Shown: positions 1 through 5,292, counted from the first letter of the stretch. The stretch is 6,161 nt of DNA from an uncultured Altererythrobacter sp. (GCA_938009055.1 CALLIO010000148.1:1-6161), one strand, 5' to 3'. Numbers and translations are program-made. Notes: generated by a model not told the origin, from the sequence alone.

Positions 1-1
1 G

Positions 2-1255
2 ATGGCGCGGGCATGCGCAGGGCCATTTGCAGAGGAGGATTTGCTTGCCGAAGTGCGCTCTTCGCTCAGCTACAATTGGGTCGATGCCGAGGTTTTCGCT
101 CGGGTTATCGGCTTTGTCGAAAACGGCGGATATGCGCTCAAGGCCTATGACAAATTCAAGCGCATCACCCGCGACAAGGATGAGGATGGCCGCGAAGTCT
201 GGCGGCTGACCCATCCCCAACATGCTCAACGCCACCGGATGAATGCAGGGATTATCGTCGACGCTGAAATGCTCACCGTCCGCTTCAAGAACGGGCGCAG
301 TCTGGGCAGGGTGGAGGAACGCTTTGCCGCGACATTGTCCGAAGGCGACACCTTCTTCTTTGCGGGCATGAGCTTGGAGACGATCGGCATCAAGGACATG
401 GATCTGTTCGTGCGCGCGGCCAAGAAATCGGCGACGATTCCTTCCTATGGGGGTTTGCGTCTGCCGCTGACCACGCATTTGTCGGGCCGCGTGCAGGAAA
501 TGCTCCAGCACCGCGCAAGCTGGGCGCGCTTTCCCGATGATGTGCGCGAATGGCTGGAAGTGCAGGATTGGCGCAGCGAAATGCCGGGGCCGGGCAAATT
601 GCTGGTCGAAAGCTTCCCGCATCACAAGAAGCATTACAGTGTCTATTATACGTTCGAAGGGTGGAATGCGAACCAGTCGCTAGGCATGCTGATCACGCGG
701 CGGATGGAGGAGCGCGGCCTGCAACCGGGCGGTTTTGTCGCCAATGATTATTCGCTGGGCGTGTGGGGTTTAAAGCCGGTTGCGGATCCTGCGCCGTTGC
801 TCTCGCCCGATATTCTGACCGATGAATTTGTGGAATGGGTGCAGGAATCGCATTTACTGCGCCGCGCTTTTCGTGAAGTCGCGGTGATTAGCGGGCTGGT
901 CGAGCGGCAACATCCCGGCAAGCGAAAGAGCGGCAAGCAAGTGACCTTCTCGACCGATCTGATCTTTGATGTGCTTAAAAAGTATGAGCCTGACCATGTT
1001 CTGATGGAGGCGGCATGGGCTGATGCGCGTGCGCGGATGACCGATGTCGGGCGTTTGGCGGACTTGCTTGAGCGGTCTGCCGACGAGCTGGTGCATGTCG
1101 AGCTGGAGCGAGTCAGCCCGCTCGCCGTACCGATTATGACAATGATCGGGCGCGAGGCTGTGCCGCAGGGCGCGGTCGATGAAGAGCTGCTGCTGGAAGC
1201 AGAAACGCTCGCAGGCGAAGCTATGCGGGTGGAGGAAACTCGCCCGCCAGACTAG
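2..1255 (+). CDS. Ligase-associated DEXH-box DNA helicase (Lhr-Core type), C-terminal part
   Basis: The frame is open to the left edge, so the first ATG is internal and about half of a protein of usually 800-850 residues is missing, including the ATPase motifs. The 417 visible residues match the family's C-terminal half as I know it: a winged-helix-like region (about 1-80), the stretch with NGRSLGRVEERFAATLSEGDT (visible residues 97-116), and the DEAD/H-associated domain with FEGWNANQSLGMLITRRME (218-236), VANDYSLGVWGLKPV and ERQHPGKRKSGKQVTFSTDL (301-320). Lhr-Core proteins are 3'-to-5' DNA translocases found in a bacterial repair cluster with an ATP-dependent DNA ligase, an MBL-fold exonuclease and a Mn-dependent phosphoesterase. 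The ligase and exonuclease genes, if present, lie left of the window. The phosphoesterase gene is not immediately downstream, where the next gene is convergent exbD2. The family call is confident; the exact repair role is inferred. Confidence 0.93.
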   Translation: MARACAGPFAEEDLLAEVRSSLSYNWVDAEVFARVIGFVENGGYALKAYDKFKRITRDKDEDGREVWRLTHPQHAQRHRMNAGIIVDAEMLTVRFKNGRSLGRVEERFAATLSEGDTFFFAGMSLETIGIKDMDLFVRAAKKSATIPSYGGLRLPLTTHLSGRVQEMLQHRASWARFPDDVREWLEVQDWRSEMPGPGKLLVESFPHHKKHYSVYYTFEGWNANQSLGMLITRRMEERGLQPGGFVANDYSLGVWGLKPVADPAPLLSPDILTDEFVEWVQESHLLRRAFREVAVISGLVERQHPGKRKSGKQVTFSTDLIFDVLKKYEPDHVLMEAAWADARARMTDVGRLADLLERSADELVHVELERVSPLAVPIMTMIGREAVPQGAVDEELLLEAETLAGEAMRVEETRPPD

Positions 1256-1263
1256 CTAGCGCC

Positions 1264-1288
1264 CGCAGCTTTTATGAGCGAAGCTGCG
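1264..1288 (+). other. Hairpin just after the helicase stop codon
   Basis: A perfect 8-bp inverted repeat, CGCAGCTT (1264-1271) and AAGCTGCG (1281-1288), encloses a 9-base loop and starts 9 bases after the helicase stop. No T-run follows on the + strand, so it is not a standard intrinsic terminator. It could protect the 3' end of the helicase mRNA or assist a Rho-dependent stop. A second 8-bp pairing, TGAGCGAA (1275-1282) with TTCGCTCA (1310-1317), uses some of the same bases, so the two folds exclude each other. Confidence 0.45.
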
Positions 1289-1344
1289 TGGCAGGCAAAA
1301 AGGGCTCGTTTCGCTCACAATAGCGCGTACGAAAATGTGCCTAC

Positions 1345-1380
1345 AAAAAAGGGGCGCAACCTCGCGGCGCGCCCCTCTTT
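1345..1380 (-). terminator. Intrinsic terminator of the tonB-exbB-exbD1-exbD2 operon
   Basis: On the minus strand a 7-bp GC-only stem (GGGGCGC at 1351-1357 pairing with GCGCCCC at 1369-1375, 11-base loop) is followed at once by six T residues (the AAAAAA at 1345-1350 on the + strand). It lies 26 bases past the exbD2 stop. This is a textbook Rho-independent terminator for the leftward operon. Read the other way, the stem is followed by TCTTTC, so it may also weakly stop transcripts from the convergent helicase gene. Confidence 0.85.
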
Positions 1381-1401
1381 CAATGCTTATGCTTGTTGCG
1401 C

Positions 1402-1848
1402 TTATTCAGCGCCCGCCTGCGTACCGAACACGCGATAGCGTTCGTTACCGACGAAGCCGAAGTTTTGGACATTGTTCTGCTTCACAATGTTGAGCACTTT
1501 GACCGTGAAGTCGTAATTCGCACCGGGTGCCGGTTCGAATTGCAGCTGCGGTGTAGGCTCGACCTGGTTCATCGCTTGAAGTGTGTTGGGCAGATCAGCC
1601 ACAGCGAGCGGAGTTGCATTCCACAGCACCTGGTTCTCTTCCGTGATGAACAGCTTGTTCTTGATCGGCTCGATAATGATATCCTGCGGCGGCGGATCAC
1701 CGCTTGGCAGGTTGATATTGAGCGCGTTGGTCGCAACTGGGATCGAGATGATGAACATGATGAGAAGAACGAGCAGGACGTCGATCAACGGCGTCATGTT
1801 CATTTCCATCATCGGCGCGCCATCATCCTTGCCGCCTGACATTGCCAT
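1402..1848 (-). CDS. exbD: ExbD/TolR-family energy-transduction protein, second copy (ExbD2)
   Basis: The 148-residue protein has the ExbD/TolR layout: a short cytoplasmic N-terminus, one membrane helix (about 21-39) and a periplasmic domain. Asp23 in NMTPLIDVLLVLL matches the proton-carrying Asp25 of E. coli ExbD. ExbD works with ExbB as the proton-driven stator that energises TonB. The periplasmic domain is unusual: where most ExbD proteins have a D-K pair before the last helix, this one has FEPAPGANYDF (104-114). It contains no cysteine. The start is supported by AGGAG (minus strand, + coordinates 1858-1862) nine bases upstream. An in-frame ATG two codons later is possible but further from that site. 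The gene begins 19 bases after the exbD1 stop and is the last gene of the operon, followed by a terminator. In Xanthomonas campestris, which has the order tonB-exbB-exbD1-exbD2, exbD2 is dispensable for iron uptake but matters in plant interaction. Whether that applies here is unknown. Confidence 0.93.
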   Translation of the reverse strand: MAMSGGKDDGAPMMEMNMTPLIDVLLVLLIMFIISIPVATNALNINLPSGDPPPQDIIIEPIKNKLFITEENQVLWNATPLAVADLPNTLQAMNQVEPTPQLQFEPAPGANYDFTVKVLNIVKQNNVQNFGFVGNERYRVFGTQAGAE

Positions 1849-1867
1849 AGTATTCTACTCCTAATCC

Positions 1868-2422
1868 TCAGTTGCCGGCAGCAGCGGCGATGCGCGCTGA
1901 ATTGTCGCGATCCGAGATAAAGCCGACAATCGGGTAGCCAGCAATCTGTACCGTGTAGATGGCCCCTGCAACGCAGCGCCATGGTGCCCGCTTGTCACCG
2001 CGAATATGAACTTCGGGGATCAAATCGGGGTTCTGCATCATTGCTTCTGCACCGCCCGCGCGTTCGATCAGCACTTCGAGCCGTGTCGATACGCGCTTGT
2101 ACAACTCATCCGAGCTAACCGGTGCGATATTGTTGAAATACACGCGGCATTCGCCCTGAGGTGAAGGCACGCCTGTATAGCCCGGCTCGCCAGCACTCAC
2201 GCCATTGGCGTCAGTTGCGCTAACGGTCAGCAGAACATTTTCCACTTTCGCCTTGGTATCGCGCGAGTTCATCTCCGGGATCTCAAGATCCTCGATGGTC
2301 TGAATGGCCACCGGAATTGCGATAAGGAAGATGATCAGAAGCACCAGCATCACATCCACCAATGGGGTGGTGTTGATGTCGGCCATCGGGGTTCCCTCCC
2401 CGCCTCCTGTCGAAATCGCCAT
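1868..2422 (-). CDS. exbD: ExbD/TolR-family energy-transduction protein, first copy (ExbD1), enlarged periplasmic domain
   Basis: The N-terminus MADINTTPLVDVMLVLL (13-29) is the ExbD signature. Asp23 corresponds to E. coli ExbD Asp25, the residue needed for proton flow, and one membrane helix spans about 21-39. The C-terminal part (EVHIRGDKRAPWR, 137-149, then IAGYPIVGFIS, 160-170) is the normal end of the periplasmic fold. At 184 residues it is about 40 longer than typical ExbD. The extra length appears to be a Gly/Ser/Pro-rich stretch at about 70-91 and a stretch at about 120-135. It carries two cysteines, Cys92 and Cys150, both periplasmic, which could form a disulfide. The start is supported by AGGA at + 2430-2433, seven bases upstream. 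It lies 91 bases after exbB, with a hairpin between, and 19 bases before exbD2. With ExbB it should form the stator of the TonB system. Family assignment is firm; the role of the extra length is not known to me. Confidence 0.94.
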   Translation of the reverse strand: MAISTGGGEGTPMADINTTPLVDVMLVLLIIFLIAIPVAIQTIEDLEIPEMNSRDTKAKVENVLLTVSATDANGVSAGEPGYTGVPSPQGECRVYFNNIAPVSSDELYKRVSTRLEVLIERAGGAEAMMQNPDLIPEVHIRGDKRAPWRCVAGAIYTVQIAGYPIVGFISDRDNSARIAAAAGN

Positions 2423-2464
2423 TGCTAGTTCCTATCCGTAATTTTGGGTCTTAATCGAGGGGGC

Positions 2465-2500
2465 AATGGGGGAGCGCCAACACAGGTCAGCGCCCCCATT
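2465..2500 (-). promoter_or_regulatory. Hairpin between exbB and exbD1
   Basis: Just after the exbB stop (minus strand), AATGGGG and GCGC on one side pair with GCGC and CCCCATT on the other, giving 11 base pairs with a 2-base bulge and a 12-base loop (2478-2489). On the minus strand it is followed by GCCCCCTCG rather than a T-run, so full termination is unlikely. A 3'-end stabiliser or processing site that raises ExbB over ExbD is a reasonable guess. ExbB is known to be needed in excess of ExbD. Confidence 0.5.
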
Positions 2501-2513
2501 TACCCGTTTTCGA

Positions 2514-3284
2514 TCAGGCCTTTTTCGCAGGAGCAGCGGCAGCCTTAGGCGCAGCTTTTGCAGGCGCTGCTTTCACAGCAGGCTTAACGGCGCCCTTCGA
2601 GTTGATGAAGGCCAAGATGTCAGTTGTGAAACCTTCCATCATTTCATTGATACGCTTGTTGCGTGCTTGCAGCCAGTTGTAGGCAAACACAGCAGGCACA
2701 GCCACAAGCAGACCAATCGCGGTCATGATCAGGGCTTCACCAACAGGGCCAGCAACCTTATCGATCGATGCTTCACCTTCGAGGCCGATTTTGATCAGCG
2801 CGCGGTAAATACCGATAACCGTACCGAGCAGACCAACGAAGGGCGCTGTCGCACCAACGGTCGCGAGGAAGGAAAGACCGCCCGAAAGCTTCGAGTTGAT
2901 CGTGTCTTGCGAACGCTGGAGCGAACCGTGCATCCAGTCATGCGCTTCCAAGCTATCGGTCATCTTGCCGTGCTCGTCATCCGCTTTCACTGCATCGTCA
3001 ACCAGCTGGCGCCATGCGCTGTTCTTCTCAAGCTTGGCAGCACCATCCTTAAGCGAAGGCGCACGCCAGAAATTGCTTTGAACGCTGCGGAACTGCTTCA
3101 TCACCTTGGCTTGTTCGAAATATTTGGTGATGAGAATGTAGAACGAACCAACCGACATGATAACCATCACGGTAAGGATCGCCCATGCAACGGGGCCACC
3201 CTCTTCCATAGCGGCCATGAAGCCAAATTCGGTCTGCGGCACGTCTGCCTCGGCCGCTGCTGCTGTGAAAAGTTCAATAATCAT
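2514..3284 (-). CDS. exbB: ExbB, proton-channel subunit of the TonB energy-transduction system
   Basis: A MotA/TolQ/ExbB-family protein of 256 residues with three membrane helices: about 32-53, 136-163 and 180-202. The second contains the family core ATAPFVGLLGTVIGIY (145-160). The third contains GEALIMTAIGLLVAVPAVFAYN (182-203, shown here as key positions Glu183 and Thr188). Thr155, Glu183 and Thr188 match E. coli ExbB Thr148, Glu176 and Thr181, which line the proton path. ExbB forms a pentamer around an ExbD dimer. The large cytoplasmic loop is at about 54-135. The N-terminus (1-25) is Ala-rich and probably periplasmic rather than a cleaved signal. The end (232-256) is an Ala/Lys/Pro-rich tail absent from enteric ExbB. 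The start is supported by AGAGGA at + 3294-3299, nine bases upstream. It lies 58 bases after tonB. Assignment to ExbB rather than TolQ rests on the adjacent tonB and exbD genes. Confidence 0.95.
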   Translation of the reverse strand: MIIELFTAAAAEADVPQTEFGFMAAMEEGGPVAWAILTVMVIMSVGSFYILITKYFEQAKVMKQFRSVQSNFWRAPSLKDGAAKLEKNSAWRQLVDDAVKADDEHGKMTDSLEAHDWMHGSLQRSQDTINSKLSGGLSFLATVGATAPFVGLLGTVIGIYRALIKIGLEGEASIDKVAGPVGEALIMTAIGLLVAVPAVFAYNWLQARNKRINEMMEGFTTDILAFINSKGAVKPAVKAAPAKAAPKAAAAPAKKA

Positions 3285-3324
3285 TGCGAAAAGTCCTCTT
3301 TAAAAATCTTTGTTTCTTTTGCGT

Positions 3325-3339
3325 GCTCGCGCGGCGAGC
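3325..3339 (-). other. Small hairpin between tonB and exbB
   Basis: GCTCGC (3325-3330) and GCGAGC (3334-3339) form a 6-bp GC-rich stem with a 3-base loop, starting three bases after the tonB stop on the minus strand. An A-rich stretch follows, not a T-run, so transcription should continue into exbB. It may help stabilise or space the tonB message. An alternative 4-bp stem, GCGG (3331-3334) with CCGC (3339-3342), overlaps it. Confidence 0.35.
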
Positions 3340-3342
3340 CGC

Positions 3343-4032
3343 CTAATTCAAGCGATAGGTAATCGATGTGTTGTAGCTGCCGGTTGTCGGGTTCCCGGCA
3401 TCATTTAACGCGGGATTAAAGCGTGCATAGCGGCGCATACCCTTACAGGCGGCGTCATCGAGCACACTCGAACCACTCGATCCGGTCACTGAACAACCCG
3501 ATACGCGGCCGTTGGCTCCAACCGTAACAGCCACGCGCACGGTGCCTTCCACTTCCTCACGCAGAGCGCGTGATGGATAGTTTTCCGAGATCCGGCGCGC
3601 CCAGCGCGCTTCGTTCTTGGTAGTCGCACCGCGTGCCTGCGAAGGTGGCGGAGGCGGTGGAGGAGGTGGTGGCGGCGGAGCCTGTGTCGCGACCGGTGCC
3701 GGCGTTTGCTGCACCGGCGTAACTGGCGCTGGCGTGATTTCCTGCTGCGTCTCGATCTGAGGCGGCTGCGGGTTGATGTTCACAGGGGGAGGCGGCGCAA
3801 CCGGTGGCGGCGGCGACGTTTCTTCTGGTGGAGGTGGCTCGTCCGGTTCTTCGGGCGGTTCTTCCTCAACCTCTTCCTCAATATCGACGGTCGTCAACTG
3901 TTCGACGATCTTCTCGGTTGCGCTCATCGCGAGGCCGCTAATCAGCGCCCAACCGAGAAAGACGTGAAGCAACGCCACGATGATAATCGCAACAACACGA
4001 TTGCTGCTCATCTGTTGGTCAGCGTAGGCCAT
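3343..4032 (-). CDS. tonB: TonB, energy transducer to outer-membrane receptors
   Basis: The 229 residues show the full TonB plan. One N-terminal membrane helix (about 12-34) includes His23, matching the conserved His20 of E. coli TonB; the Ser four residues before it in E. coli is Val19 here. An acidic Glu/Pro stretch (about 50-72) and a long Pro-rich periplasmic spacer (to about 130) follow, ending in twelve consecutive prolines (119-130). The C-terminal TonB domain (about 142-229) starts RWARRISENYPSRALREEVEG and carries Cys180 and Cys196, a pair I associate with sphingomonad TonB proteins. The enteric Lys-Pro repeat is missing. TonB carries energy from ExbB/ExbD to receptors for iron chelates and other large substrates. 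Upstream, AAGGA (+ 4037-4041) is only four bases from the ATG, which is tight, but the in-frame ATG at codon 8 has no ribosome site. It is the first gene of the operon. Confidence 0.95.
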   Translation of the reverse strand: MAYADQQMSSNRVVAIIIVALLHVFLGWALISGLAMSATEKIVEQLTTVDIEEEVEEEPPEEPDEPPPPEETSPPPPVAPPPPVNINPQPPQIETQQEITPAPVTPVQQTPAPVATQAPPPPPPPPPPPPSQARGATTKNEARWARRISENYPSRALREEVEGTVRVAVTVGANGRVSGCSVTGSSGSSVLDDAACKGMRRYARFNPALNDAGNPTTGSYNTSITYRLN

Positions 4033-4066
4033 CCAGTCCTTTTCTCTCCATACTCTCTCTGCCCAA

Positions 4067-4080
4067 TGGCTTGAAAGCCA
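4067..4080 (-). other. Small hairpin in the tonB leader
   Basis: TGGCT (4067-4071) and AGCCA (4076-4080) form a 5-bp stem with a 4-base loop, 35 bases upstream of the tonB ATG. It is short and could be chance. It lies between the purine-rich ribosome-site region of tonB and the stronger hairpin at 4095-4110. Confidence 0.25.
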
Positions 4081-4094
4081 AAAAGCAGCGAACT

Positions 4095-4110
4095 TTCAGG
4101 CAGGCCTGAA
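4095..4110 (-). other. Perfect stem-tetraloop in the tonB leader
   Basis: TTCAGG (4095-4100) and CCTGAA (4105-4110) form a perfect 6-bp stem with a CAGG/CCTG tetraloop, about 62 bases upstream of the tonB ATG. If the tonB transcript starts near 4205 it would lie in the 5' leader. It could equally be an operator for a dimeric regulator. No known regulator site is recognised. Confidence 0.3.
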
Positions 4111-4210
4111 CAGCTCGATATTCAACGTCTCCCCAAATCACACAGATGGGTTGTCTGTCTGATTGGCGCTCGTACCAGCATGTTCGAAGGGAAGCACGCT
4201 GACCCGAAAA

Positions 4211-4245
4211 CTTATATGTTAGTGAAGTCTTCCCCCGACTTACAA
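4211..4245 (-). promoter_or_regulatory. Possible tonB promoter (sigma-70-like)
   Basis: On the minus strand TTGTAA (+ 4240-4245) is followed 18 bases later by TAACAT (+ 4216-4221), with TATAAG (+ 4211-4216) overlapping. Neither box is perfect. It would give a leader of about 175 bases for tonB. It is the best pair I found on this strand, but a promoter nearer the gene is not excluded. Confidence 0.25.
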
Positions 4246-4337
4246 CCAACTCGCCACAGCTTTAACGATCCGTTTCCAGCCAAGCAAACCCTTTATCAGT
4301 TAATCACAGATTCAGACCATCTTGGCTCCAATCGCAG

Positions 4338-4393
4338 CGCCGGTGGCCATACCTATGTATAAGCCCATAGGGGCGGTTTTAATATGGCCGGCG
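4338..4393. repeat. Nested inverted repeat upstream of the secreted-protein gene
   Basis: Outer arms CGCCG (4338-4342) plus GCCATA (4346-4351) pair with TATGGC (4383-4388) plus CGGCG (4389-4393), with a 3-base bulge on the left. Directly inside, CCTATG (4352-4357) pairs with CATAGG (4366-4371) around an 8-base loop. In total 17 base pairs are possible, ending 25 bases before the ATG at 4419. It could be a leader structure controlling that gene, an operator, or a remnant of repeated DNA. TTTT at 4377-4380 lies between the arms, so an attenuator is conceivable. Confidence 0.4.
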
Positions 4394-4418
4394 GCATTGG
4401 GAAAGTCTGGTAAAATAT

Positions 4419-5267
4419 ATGAAAATCAAACATTTGATCGCAGCAGGATTGTTCGCTCTCGCGCCTGCACCGGTGCTTGCGCAAAGCAGCGAAGAAGCCG
4501 CTGAAAAAACTGCCAGCGAATTGACCTACGCTGATCTTGCGGGCCTTTCAGATGATGCTGAATTGGTGATTCGGGCGCAGATTCGCCGCCAAATCACAGT
4601 AGAGCCAGAGCGCGCGCCGGGCCTTCCAGCCGGATTCGCAAGACTGTATATAGAGGCGCGCACGCTGGCGCTGATTTCGGGCAATGTTCCGATTGGCGAA
4701 TCGCTTCGTTATCTGGTCGATGTGCCGCTCAATGCGAAAGGCAAAGCACCCAAGCTGAAGAAGCAGGAAATGCTGCTTTTCGCTCGTCCGACCGCCGGGT
4801 CATCCAGTCAGATCCAGCTCGTCAATTCCAATAGTCAGCTGCCCTATTCGCCCATCTTGGAGCAGCGCCTAAGGCCGATTCTGGCCGAGCTGGCTGAGGC
4901 TGGTGCGCCATCCCAAGTGACCGGCGTGCGCGATGCCTTGTCAGTGCGCGGCAATCTGGCTGGCGAATCAGAAACGCAGATATTCCTCACCACAAAAGAC
5001 AGCTCGCCTGTCTCGATCGCAGTCCTGCGCCGCCCGCAGCAAGAGCCGCTATGGGGCGTATCATGGGGCGAGATTATCGATCAGGCGGCTCGCCCGCCGC
5101 GTCCGCAAACGATTGGCTGGTTCCGGCTTGCCTGCAATTTGCCGCCTAGCTTGCCATCCAGCGCCAATCTGTCCCGCGACCGCACCGAACGGATGCAGGC
5201 GGAACGTGATTACCGCTATGTCATGGGCGCGCTAGGCCCGTGCGTAAGGCGCTTGCCGCAAAGCTAA
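4419..5267 (+). CDS. Secreted protein of unknown function
   Basis: I do not recognise a named family. Residues 1-21 are a clear Sec signal peptide: basic MKIKH, a hydrophobic core, then VLA before Gln22, a signal peptidase I site. No lipobox cysteine is present. The mature part, about 261 residues, opens with an acidic Ser/Glu/Ala stretch and TYADLAGLSDDAELVIRAQI (36-55). It continues as mixed polar sequence that looks alpha/beta, including YLVDVPLNAKGKAPKLKKQE (98-117). Two cysteines remain, Cys239 (WFRLACNLPP) and Cys275 (ALGPCVRRL), which could form a disulfide near the C-terminus. No catalytic motif or further membrane helix is visible. It probably resides in the periplasm. The start is chosen for the signal peptide; the ribosome site is weak (no AGGAG, AT-rich TAAAATAT just before the ATG). 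It faces away from tonB, and a hairpin covers its stop codon. I expect a lineage-restricted conserved hypothetical, but that is inference. Confidence 0.85.
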   Translation: MKIKHLIAAGLFALAPAPVLAQSSEEAAEKTASELTYADLAGLSDDAELVIRAQIRRQITVEPERAPGLPAGFARLYIEARTLALISGNVPIGESLRYLVDVPLNAKGKAPKLKKQEMLLFARPTAGSSSQIQLVNSNSQLPYSPILEQRLRPILAELAEAGAPSQVTGVRDALSVRGNLAGESETQIFLTTKDSSPVSIAVLRRPQQEPLWGVSWGEIIDQAARPPRPQTIGWFRLACNLPPSLPSSANLSRDRTERMQAERDYRYVMGALGPCVRRLPQS

Positions 5268-5286
5268 TGCGTGCCAAGCTTTGCGG
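5256..5286 (+). terminator. Strong hairpin over the stop codon of the secreted-protein gene
   Basis: CCGCAAAGCT (5256-5265) and AGCTTTGCGG (5277-5286) are a perfect 10-bp inverted repeat with an 11-base loop containing most of the TAA stop. Only a weak T-content follows (GCTATAGCTTT), so it is a possible but not canonical terminator. It may instead mark a 3'-end processing point between this gene and the thioesterase-hom pair. Confidence 0.4.
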
Positions 5287-5292
5287 GCTATA

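Larger units (their letters stand above)
4033..4418. other. Divergent intergenic region between tonB and the secreted-protein gene
   Basis: This stretch of about 386 bases separates two outward-facing genes and must hold both their promoters. It contains two small hairpins in the presumed tonB leader, one weak promoter-like pair for tonB, and a nested inverted repeat just before the right-hand gene. A minus-strand reading frame (4312-4425) encodes a glycine-zipper-like segment and may be gene debris. I see no convincing Fur-type palindrome, tRNA or full-length gene. The short reading frames at 4180-4362 (+) and 4019-4249 (-) have no recognisable product. Confidence 0.6.

Noticed and set aside
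1672..1683. GATAATGATATC, resembling half of a Fur box
   Set aside because: It lies inside exbD2 coding the Asp-Ile-Ile-Ile stretch, far from any promoter, with only one half-site.
1393..1839. A 148-residue + strand reading frame opposite exbD2
   Set aside because: It mirrors exbD2 almost end to end and has no family features; the minus-strand gene has a ribosome site, the ExbD motif and operon context.
2466..3362. A 298-residue + strand reading frame opposite exbB
   Set aside because: It is fully antisense to a clear ExbB, has no recognisable domain, and is rich in Arg, His and Cys as expected for the shadow of a biased coding strand.
3706..4074. Arg/Trp-rich and Gly/Ser-rich + strand frames opposite tonB
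   Set aside because: They are the complements of the Pro/Glu-rich TonB spacer, so the low-complexity protein is an artefact.
4019..4249. A 76-residue minus-strand frame overlapping the tonB start
   Set aside because: No domain or convincing start signal, and its end runs into tonB in another frame.
4180..4362. A 60-residue + strand frame in the intergenic region
   Set aside because: No ribosome site, no recognisable sequence, and composition like non-coding DNA.
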